The notes under the pieces were generated by a model. That model ran no database searches. It had not been told where the DNA came from and saw only the letters and a list, made by a program, of their open reading frames with translations. From Cryptomeria japonica (lineage: Eukaryota > Streptophyta > Pinopsida > Cupressales > Cupressaceae), in assembly GCF_030272615.1 (NCBI RefSeq), contig NC_081415.1, forward strand, positions 418,710,757 to 418,774,756: a stretch of 64,000 bases of DNA, read 5' to 3'. Made by a program: the position numbers and the translations under genes. Below are positions 32,256 through 41,551 of this stretch, one piece after another (within the stretch, counting starts at the first letter, position 1; the number at the start of each line of letters is the position of its first letter).

Positions 32256-33420
32256 TCAGTTGGATGAAGAGTCTCCTGCCAGTGGAGTAATACTCTGTTC
32301 TACCGGTGAAAGAATAGTCTCATCAACATTCTGATATGTCTTTCTAATCCATTGTTTTGAAAATTATTGCTTTACCTCATCAACCTTCTCTTTGCCTTTC
32401 AAACTGGGTCCTTTATTGTTTGCTGGTGAGGTCTTGCTTCTACAAAATTTTGCAATATGTCCAATCTTGTTAAAAGCATAACAAGTCACATTATTTTTCT
32501 GAATAGCCTTTCCATATCCTATGCCGGTTTGTGTTCCGTATTCATTAGATAAGTGCCCAAATCTTCCACAAACATAACATCTTACATTCATTTTGCAGTT
32601 TTTTGAATTGTGACCAATTTTGTTGCATTTGGAACATTGACCGATGGGTGCATTAATGTTCTGATTATTTCTAGATCTACACTAATTTTCTCTATGACTA
32701 TACTTGTTACAGTTAAATTATTTCCCATTAAATTTGTAGCAATTAGGTTGTCTTACTGGTTTACTATGATCATGATTGTTTGCAGTACCATAACTTTCTC
32801 CAACTTCAAATCCAAGTCCATTAGTCTCTCCATTAGGTTTCTGACTTTTCAACATACCATCAAGTTCTTTTGAACTTTTCTTGAATTTTTCTTTATGTTG
32901 ATTTGCAGTAGCCAACTCATTTTCTAGAATTCCCTTTTGTCTCATAAGTTCAGTTTTATTATGTTCCATGTGAATCAAATCTATCTTCAACATATCATTT
33001 TCATGATTGAGCCTTAGATTTTCATTTCTAGCATCATTGAGCCTCCTAGTCAAGTCATCTTGATTCTTCTTTCTGTCTTCAATGTCTTTTCAAAATCTCA
33101 TTGTCATGTCTTGCATTTCATTCCTCAAGGTCATGTTTTCTTGCCTCATCTTGCTTACAAGCTCATTAAGAGTTTCCTTTTCAACATCATTACTCTGCAT
33201 CTTCTAATGAATTTCTTTTCTCTTATTTCTAGCAATAGTGAGATTCTCCTGAAGTCCTTGAATGAATTCCTGTGTAGTCCTCAGATCATCTTCAAGTTTG
33301 ATATTCTTCAACTTCTCTGCATCATAGTCCACAAGAGATCCTTCTAATTGCTTTTTAAAATTCTCCATTTGTACCGATGTCAGAATCTTCCTCAAGCTGT
33401 TAGACTTTTGAAAATAGAGG
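32256..33420 (-). pseudogene. Element A ORF1: coiled coil plus zinc knuckles
   Basis: The minus-strand reading begins soon after the primer site and runs through several stops to about 32256. The first two thirds are a charged coiled coil, then GLGFEVGES. Four knuckle-like modules follow: CNKYSHREN-C (degraded), CSKCNKIGHNSKNC (intact CX2CX4HX4C), CYVCGRFGHLSNE (last Cys lost) and CYAFNKIGHIAKFC (second Cys lost). Layout equals F ORF1, and no capsid domain is visible. Confidence 0.6.
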
Positions 33421-33437
33421 ACCAGGATCTAATACCA
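33421..33437 (-). other. Element A primer binding site, degraded
   Basis: The minus strand reads TGGTATTAGATCCTGGT next to the LTR. It is the tRNA-iMet site TGGTATCAGAGC with two transition/transversion changes, and aligns with the intact site of F at 17729. Confidence 0.7.
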
Positions 33438-33439
33438 AT

Positions 33440-34226
33440 TGTTAGGATTAATGATAGTCCCAAAGATACTGAGAGGGGGGGGTGAATCAATATCTAACCG
33501 GTTGACAAAATATTTAGCCTTATTAAGTATTTTGCATTCCAAACAAGTGTACGGGTAAACAAGAATTAATGTAGTAAATAGGAACAATAAAGACAACATA
33601 GAAAGCACACCATAACACAAGATGTTTAACGAGGAAACCTGGTGTGGGAAAAACCTCGGTGGGATTTATGACCCACAATATTCACTCACTAGCCAATGAA
33701 TGGATATTACTTACAAGAGGGGCCTGCACATGTAGGAAGGCCAACTGCCTAGAGCTCATTGTTCAATTACAAAAGGAAGTCACACTGACTTACAAAATGG
33801 ATTATGAGAATCCAATATAATGTACTGCTATAATTTAGCATCTGCTATGCCAGGTTCAGTACTAGTTTAAGCTCATACGATAACCATAAACCCTTATACC
33901 AAATTTGCCTTTATATTCGATTGTCACTTCTCTACATCCATCCTATCTCATTACAAAATGATTTACAAGATCTCATACATATATGAGTCTTATTACAATA
34001 TGCCTTGTCGACTTTACAAAAGGATATTTATAATTAAATACAATAAACAAAATCCTGTCGGCTAGGGTGCCAGTATACATTGTTGTCGCTGTCAGTGAAG
34101 TGTATGCCGGTGCCGGTGCCTGCCAGTGATTTACCAGATGAATGCCGGGTGGTTTCCTGTAGGTTGTCGGTAGGTTACCATCAATGACAACACCATCATT
34201 TCTCACTAGAGTGTAGAATGCCAACA
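33440..34226 (-). repeat. A/B array, middle LTR shared by A (5') and B (3')
   Basis: Same start and end words as 27553-28362. On its left stands a primer site (A side) and on its right a polypurine tract (B side), so it serves as 5' LTR for A and 3' LTR for B. It has eight G at 33475-33482 and one unit of the CCGG minisatellite. Confidence 0.85.
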
Positions 34227-34442
34227 ATCTCCCCCTTTGGCATTGATGGCAACACTCATGAGAAAAATCCAAAAATCTGTTCCAAAAATGAAGTCCAAAA
34301 TTTTTACCAAAAATGTGTGCTCCCCTTGAGCAGATGATCTCCTCTGATGACCATTTTTCTCTGTGCACTACTCCCCCTTTGACATCAATGACAAAGGTTG
34401 TCAAAAAATCTCAAATGAGTGCATATTTCAGCTTGAACTTTG
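34227..34442 (-). other. Element B 3' untranslated region with three polypurine tracts
   Basis: Same arrangement as A: tracts at 34227-34238, about 34320-34326 (shortened by one base change) and 34371-34380. The spacing between tracts is the same as in A. Confidence 0.6.
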
Positions 34443-37400
34443 TAACTAGTTGGTTACAATCTGGCATACGTCTGCTAATACCAAGTTTAGGCTCTGTATA
34501 AACTTGTTCCTATCCTTCATAGCTGCCTTAGTTCTCTGAATTGTACCAGTGAGATGATGCATATGTTCCTCTAGTTTCTTTTATCCTTGAATTAATGCCT
34601 CAGAGATTTTTTTCCTTAGAGAGGTAAGGTTATCTAACTTAGGACTAAGTTTGCACTTAAGCTCTCTAGCTTTTCCCTTTAACCTTTCCTTCTCTTTTTC
34701 TAAATTCTCTAGTTTTTCTTCAAATCCAGTAATTTCTTGTTCAATAACTGATATAGGTTCAAATGAACCAATGATATTATCAACTATATTATTTATCTCC
34801 TTTTGAACTTTGGTAATTTCCTTATCAATGTCAACTGTCAACATATTTGTCTTGCAAGTATCTCTATACAGTTCTTTATACTCCAAAATTGTTTTATTTA
34901 GTGTTGGTAAAAGTGTATTGATGTGTTCCGTGCACTTGTTTATCGTTCCCTCAAAGAATTTGCCTTTTTCCATTTACATTTTCTCCTTGAATGTTTCCTC
35001 ATTTATTTGATCAACTGTCAGTATATTACCAGTAATATATTTAGAAAATGTGTCTAACTGACCTAAAGAATCCTTTACATTCTCTAAATTGTATTTAGGT
35101 GCAATCAACTTAAGAATATGAATTGTGTCATCAATTGCCTTATAGACCAATGCATTACAATCTTTTATTTTCTTTATTGAATCTAAAAGTAGTTTAGTCA
35201 CATTACTAGGTCTAAATTCTGTTAGTGAAGTACTGGATGTCTAGCCAGCTACCTTTACAATTTTTGTGCTTCTGATGGGAGTAACCAATTTGCCTGAATC
35301 GACCTCTGGTGGGTCAATTTGTGTTTTTATTTCCACTAGCAATGGTTTTGGTTTCTCTGTGATTGCCAGTTTCACTACCTCAATGTGTACCTGGGACTTT
35401 GTCGGTTTCTCAGTTGGTTTTTCTGTGTTATCCACTGTCGGTATCTCAGTTACTATCTCTGCAGGTTTCTTAGTGCTTGCATCAATATTCTTAGTAACCA
35501 TTCCACTGTCCAGTGTTTCCACTGAATGCTCATCTTTCTCTGCTTGTGTCTCAACCCCAATATTATCTTTCTATGTTCCAACCTCAATATTAACTTCCGG
35601 TTGCTCATTAGAAATATCATTTTTCTTTTCCTTTGTGTTCTCTTTATCAACTACAATGTTTACTTCTTGAGTGTCAATATTCATAGTGTACAAAATTTAT
35701 GACTCAGGGTTGATATCCTCATGTGGTGTATCCACATTCTCAGTAGTTGGTGTGCTATCAGTTTGTACTGGTGGAGTAACCAAAGGTGGTGGTAGGTTGT
35801 GATAATCCACCTACTTTACCTTTCCCCTTGTCTTTGTCCTTATGATAAACTTTGAAAATTTTCTTTGGTTTGTTCAACTCTTCCTGTTTTTCTTTCTCAA
35901 CAAAGAAAATATCCCACTTATCTGCTGTTTCTTCTGCAATTTCATTTACCCTACCAACCATTAGGCTCACATGCCTATGTCCACATGCAAAAACTGACCT
36001 ATTAGCTTCACTAATTAATTCATCAATTTCTTCTACAGAGTTGACTGGATGTATAGCTAGTAGTTTTTCAATCTTTAGTTTCTTGTCAAGCTCCATGACT
36101 GCAATTCTCTTTGCATCTAACTGCCTATATAATTCACTAGGCAAATCATCTACAACTTCAATTAATACTTTCTTGTAAATATCAAGATGTAGTAATATGC
36201 TATTCTCAATACTTTCCTTTTCTTCATTAGTGAATGTATTGTACAGTTTGCTAACATTAGCTAAGTTGCCTTCATCAGTTATTTCACTCAATAAGTTATC
36301 CAATGGTGGTATAACCTATTGTTGCTTTTTCTTCTTTGGTGTCAACTTCTTTGCTGGTGGTCTCACTGCTTGTTGCTTCTGCCTTGGTGTTCTAGTTTTC
36401 TTGGGAGGAGGAGAGGGTACGGGTGATGATTTTCTCTTCCTATCAACTCGCTTAAACTCAATAGGAATTTCACTGTTAGAGGATGTACCAACCGGTGAGG
36501 AAGTGCCTCCGGTCGTAATCCTTCTAAGTCACTTTCCTTTATTCCAATTATGTTCATGATGTTTTCTTTTATTTCTTTATCTTGCTTGGATGCACTTCTT
36601 ATGTATTTTTCTCTTCTCTTTCTTTGTTTTAATTTCCGTACACCACTTTCTATTGTTTGTGCATTTCCGAAAACCTTTTCTTCCGGTTCTGTATTGGCTT
36701 CTAATAGGGATTTGGCATAAGTTTCAATGATGTTTACATCTACCTCATACCCCATTTTTGTTACCCATACAGTTCTAGGAAGAACTGCCTCCATCCATAT
36801 CTCATCCTTTTTAATTACAAAATATATTTCCTTTTCATACTTGTTTACAATACTTTGTGGTAATCTCTCTCTTGTTTCCATTTTTGCTTTAAATGTTTTG
36901 AAGTACTCTATTATATTGTTATCCTTATCAGTGCCCATGCCAGTGAAGATTTCTAGCAGTTGTTTGCCTACCGGTATATCATAACCAAAGTCTTTCTTAC
37001 CAATACCGGGAACCTCTTTTATGAGATACAACATCAGACATACCCGAAGATTGCCAAAACAAAAAGTACCTTTCTTATCACCTTTGATCTTTTTCAAATT
37101 ATCTATCGACTCATCCTTTAACCACTCACATACATCTATTTTTGCATCATTGTTGACCATATCATATGCACTTTTAATACAAAGACTAGAAATAGAGTTG
37201 AGTCAGTTTGCATGTGTGGGTTTGTAACCTAAGATCATGCTTATGAATCTGACATTCTCATCCTGAACATCATTTACTCTTAGGGATCTGCTGTCATATG
37301 TTGCTCCTATTAATGTCATGACAGTGTTATTAGGAACCTTCTTAGTTTTATCTAGCCTGCTATTGGTGAAGGGTAAACTAGTCACTGCCCTAACTGCTTC

Positions 37401-37856
37401 TCTAGTGATTTTACAAACATAATCTAGCAAAAAGAATTCTCCATGAACTCTGCTAAGGACAATCCTTACTACCTCCTTAGGAAAATCAAGTATGTCCAAG
37501 ATTTTCATAAAACCTAAAGTTTCAATTACCTTGTGTTCGGGTTTTACTTTTCCACTTTCATCACAAATAACAGTTTTAAACATTTTCAATATTTTCTCTG
37601 AACCTAATTCCTCAATATGGCAATGAATATAGATTCTAGGGTCTTCAGCATAAGCAACACCTTTTGGAAATTTTGAAAAAGCACCTAGGGAATCATACTA
37701 TTTCGCTATCTAAGGAATGATCTTAAAAATGGGTCTAGGGTGCTTCACAACTTCTACAACAGTAGGGTTTGCAATAAATTCTAGAGCAGAGGAGGAAGCC
37801 TTTGATAAATACCTTAATATGCCTAATAATGGTTTGAGTGCTTGAAAGAACTTGCT
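34443..37856 (-). pseudogene. Element B ORF2 (novel retrotransposon ORF)
   Basis: Very close to A ORF2 and better preserved at the N-terminus, where the frame passes unbroken from AFSKFPKGVAYAEDPRIYIH through VRIVLSRVHGEF. The middle holds a CFGNLRVCLMLYLI hydrophobic stretch, VNKYEKEIYFVI and the basic linker with PSPPPKKTR. The C-terminus is the helical domain (35758-36303), an acidic region and a coiled coil. Several nonsense codons and at least two frame changes are present. An earlier stop at 34581 shortens the coiled coil relative to A. Confidence 0.6.
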
Positions 37857-38106
37857 TCACTTCTTCGTCTTGGATGCCCTCACTCGGATTTTGTGCTCTC
37901 TGAAATTTTGAATGCTTGGTGAATTGAAAAAGAGGGAAAATCACTAATTTATAATGTCTTTTCCTCCAACAACCACAATAAATGCTCACCGGTTAAGTTA
38001 AACTTAACACATTTGCCGGTAGAGAAGAAGTCCATCTTCTTACCATCAACCAAGGGTAAACTTGCATGATTTTCAACTTGTTGCAATACCCCCAAGGGTT
38101 ACTTTT
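37857..38106 (-). promoter_or_regulatory. Element B promoter-like spacer before ORF2
   Basis: TATAAATT on the minus strand (plus 37946-37953) is preceded by GAGCATTTATTGTGG, matching A at 32095. It lies between the ORF1 stop at 38107 and the ORF2 open frame. Confidence 0.5.
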
Positions 38107-38457
38107 TCAGTTGGATAAAGAGTCTCTCGTTGGTGGAGTAATACTCTGTTCTACCGGTGAAGGAATAGTCTCATCAACATTCTGATCTGTCTTTCTAATC
38201 CATTGTTTTGAAAATTCTTGCTTTACCTCATCAACCTTGTCTTTGCCTTTCAAACTAGGTCCTTTATTGTTTGCCGGTGAGGTCTTGCTTCTACAAAATT
38301 TTGCAATATGTCCAATCTTGTTAAAAGCATAACAAGTCACATTATTTTTCTGAATAGCCTTTCTATATCTTATGCCGGTTTGTGTTCTGCATTGATTAGA
38401 TAAGTGCCCAAATCTTCCACAAACATAACATCTTACATTCATTCTGTAGTTTTTTGA
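38107..38457 (-). pseudogene. Element B ORF1, C-terminal fragment (zinc knuckles)
   Basis: Only the knuckle part is left: CYVCGRFGHLSNQC (intact) and CYAFNKIGHIAKFC (second Cys replaced by Phe), then a Lys/Glu-rich tail ending at 38107. Similarity to A breaks at about 38457, where D integrase sequence starts. The coiled coil, primer site and 5' LTR of B are gone. Confidence 0.7.
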
Positions 38458-38507
38458 GTGGGCTCACCTTGGCTAAAAAGCTTTTAAGAACATGATATTA
38501 TTGGCCT
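38458..38507 (+). pseudogene. Element D integrase fragment between B and C
   Basis: Fifty bases translate to an LAKKLL-type piece and YYWP, the N-terminal zinc-binding region of a gypsy integrase, with one stop. It continues exactly at 54705 (KMEVDAYNYVKKC) once C and one GGCCT are removed. About 950 bp of RNase H to integrase sequence, present in C at roughly 47085-48040, is missing between 27552 and here. Confidence 0.75.
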
Positions 38508-39274
38508 TGTAGACACCCAAAATTGTCCAGTCTAATTAAATAAATATTTTATTTATTTAATTATCTAAGCCTAATTCTTCTATTAATTAAATAAATATTT
38601 ATTTATTTAATTAATTCATTTATCCTCTTCTAGCCTTATTTCTCATTTAAATAAATACATTTATTTATTTAAATTATCCTTTTCTTAAATTAAATGAATA
38701 TTTTATTTATTTAATTGATCCCATTTCTTCTATTAATTAAATAAATCTTTAATTATTTAATTAATTCTTTAGCCTTTTCTACCTATGACACATGTCATTC
38801 ATCTCTTAATTCATACACTACCTACCCCTTTCATTATTTTATTATTTCTTTTACCTACCCTCTAATCATAGCCGACCTCCTTTTACACCTCTCAATCTTA
38901 TCCCTCCATTTCATATAGTGTTTTCTATATAAGGAAATACTTCCTTCATTATAAAACCCTAATCATTTTTATGCACTTGACTACACTACGCTTTTGAGCA
39001 TATGTGATCCTACTTGCAACCACATTCCGTTCTTTGTTGAGCTCTTGTGCACATAAAATCTGAGAGCAAATATATCAAGCAAGATCAATGGAGATAGGAA
39101 GAATGGAGATCCAAACCCTATTGGACATGTGATGGTATAATCTTTGTGATTTCATTTGATTTGCATTGTCTTAGGTAATCTTCATATGTTATGGTGGATC
39201 TTTGTTGTTGTTAGGCTAGGGTTTTGTGGTTGAATTTATTTAGCCTTTATTATTATCCATTTTCACCATATACA
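38508..39274 (+). repeat. Element C 5' LTR (767 bp)
   Basis: Perfect TGTA/TACA tips. The first 260 bp hold four AT-rich quasi-palindromic modules built from ATTAAATAAATATTT words (38535-38765). A CTATATAAGG box lies at 38925-38934, with a likely start about 30 bp later. Confidence 0.9.
38926..38933 (+). promoter_or_regulatory. TATA box of the element C LTR
   Basis: TATATAAG inside TTTTCTATATAAGGAAAT. The same box is in the right LTR at 54341. Confidence 0.6.
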
Positions 39275-39277
39275 TTT

Positions 39278-39295
39278 TGGCACGCCCGGTGGGAC
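39278..39295 (+). other. Element C primer binding site
   Basis: TGGCACGCCCGGTGGGAC follows the LTR end after three T. A near copy, TGGAACGCTCGGTGGGAC, follows the D-type LTR at 61775. I do not assign the tRNA. Confidence 0.7.
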
Positions 39296-41551
39296 TCTTG
39301 TCCCTTTTTGCATTTAACATCCTTGTTGTAGATTTTGTGTTTTGAAGTTGCAGATATGACATTTTCGATAGCATTTTGATATTTTCGCGTCTGCGTATTT
39401 TCGGATTGCGTTTTTGATTTTTTGGCACGTCTGCAACATCTGGAACCGTGTCTGTGTTATCGACAGTATTTTATTTTGCAGATGTCGGAAACCATATTTG
39501 TGTTCCTCAATCGTGTCTACGGTGTTTTTAGATGCGTCTGTGTCCATAAGTCACGTCTGGGTTCGGGAGTAGCATCTATGTCTCACAGAGCCGCTTCTGT
39601 GTCACGAAGTCACGTCTATGTTGAAGGTAATCGCGTCTGTATGCATCAGTTTTAAATTTTTTTTTTAGGTTTTCATTTTTCATCATTTTGTCTTGCATTT
39701 AATGTTTCAGATCTGATTTATTTTGAGCTAACATCTTCAGATCTAGCTAACGAAATTGGTGTAGCTTGTCTTGAAAGCAAAATTGTTTTGTTGAAGGCCT
39801 CTATTTTCACAAAGTCTTTTGGGATTTAAAATTTACCTAGCTTGTGTGCTTGCAGGAAGGGGTGATCATTTCAAACAATCCAAACTACTAACAACTCTTT
39901 GTTGCAGGTCCTTGGCAAGGGTTTTTGGATTTTTATTGTGTGCCTTATTTTCATAGACTAGCAAACACTTCAATTGGTGCACTAAAATTGAATCATTGTC
40001 TTTTGTGTCTTGAGCAATAGGCTCTATTTGTTTAATCTTTAGAGGGTCTGTCTTCCCATGTGGTCATTAGGACTACTAGTGAGAAGAGAACGACCCAAGT
40101 GGTAGCGAGGAAAACCCACCTCTTCCGAACCACTATAAACAACTGTATTCATGGTGAAAACTATGTATAACGTGTGCTGATTAGTTCATACCGACACTAT
40201 GTCACCCCATAAACCCATTTGATCAAATTTAGTTGATCAGTTGTAGGGCGTAACCCCTACCAGCTGGGACCCTTCTATATTTATAGAGCTGAAAGTGCCA
40301 CATGTATGGCCACACGAGCGGATGCCCTTACTAGCACCTTTTTGTTTTAGAAGCCCAAATCCTTCTAGTTGTTGGGGCAGGAGGTCGGACCTCTGGTAGC
40401 GGCCCACACACATACGGTTCTTGGTAGAGATACAAAGTTCACCACGGGGAGTTTTCATGGGGATTGATGCTTGGCTGACCAAGAAGTGAGTGCCAAGGGT
40501 GGAGCTAGTGAGGTCAAGCATCTAAGTATCCACTCTGAATAGCGTAGCCTCGGGGGTAAAACCCCATGTGGGATCAACAACTATTGTCTTGGCCAGCCAT
40601 AAGAATTGTGCTTGACTTATTTTAAGCATTCAAACATTCAAGACTAAACAGCAAAACATTGTGTCTTTTGTGTCTTCAAGTGTATGCAAAACATTTTTAC
40701 ATCAAACAACACACTTTTTTTTGAGTCATTTTGGAGTCTAGACACTTACAAACATTGCATCTTCATCAACATTGTGTCCTCTTGTCACGAAAAATAGTCA
40801 AACAGTCAGATTTGGTCACAACAAAATGACTTCACAGATTGGAAAAAATTGCACAAATTTTGCAGAAACGTGTCTGTGTCTGACATAATAGCGTCCATGT
40901 TGTATAACCGCGTCTGTGAAGGGCAGAAACACGTCTGTGTTTCCAGAATCAACAGTGCATTTTACAAAAATCTCAGAAGCACGTCTGTGTTAAACAGAAC
41001 CACGTCTGCGTCAGGAAATTGCGTCTGTGAAGTATACAGGCGCGTCTGTGATCAGAATTGAAAAAAAAAAAAAAATTTTTACAGTCCAGCAAACAAACAC
41101 AGTCAGTTTCAAAATTCTTGAGCTTCCTAGGTCATTTCTCCAGGTTTCATTTAGCATTCAACCTGTCTTTGGGTCTCACACAATCCATCATTGCTTCACA
41201 TCTCACATTACATTCACAATTGTTTAAACTTGAGTCAAAAGGTCACTTGCTTGTCCTCATCATACTTTGTCAACACACTACATACAACAACATTTTGCTA
41301 AGTGGTCCCTCATCAAGGTCTATCACCTTTGGGTCTCATTTGGTCTTACTTAGAGTCAAGGTCAACTTACCTCATCAAGAGAAACTATCCTCTCTTTGGA
41401 AGTCACACCTACTCTACTACATACATCCTTGGTCTTACACTTTGGACATTGCAAGTACACCTCAACTTCATTTACATTCCATCCAACTCTTGGTCTTCCA
41501 TACTTTTTCCATTTTCATCTAGTCTCACACATCTCAGTCAATACCTAGTTC
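39296..41551 (+). other. Element C leader with CGTCTGTGT repeats and conserved block
   Basis: A 2.2-kb non-coding leader. Two clusters of a (A/G)CGTCTGTGT-type word lie at about 39385-39645 (around ten copies) and 40868-41055 (around eight). Between them, 40010-40620 is clearly related to 62255-62850 in the D-type leader, including TGAGCAATAGGCTCT, CCCAAGTGGTA and TGGATGCCCTTACTAG words. No convincing ORF. The reverse complement of the CGTCTGTGT word forms a third cluster near the 3' end (53160-53410). Confidence 0.6.

Larger units (their letters stand above)
27553..38457 (-). mobile_element. A/B tandem: LTR-internal-LTR-internal array of the F-type family
   Basis: Two copies of the same element share the middle LTR: LTR 27553-28362, internal A 28363-33439, LTR 33440-34226, internal B 34227-38457. 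Both are on the minus strand. Each internal part has a polypurine tract next to the LTR on its left. A has a degraded tRNA-iMet primer site on its right. B is cut at about 38457 before its primer site and LTR. A and B are very similar throughout. Unequal recombination between two LTRs is the simplest origin. The unit lies inside D, next to its RNase H. Confidence 0.8.
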
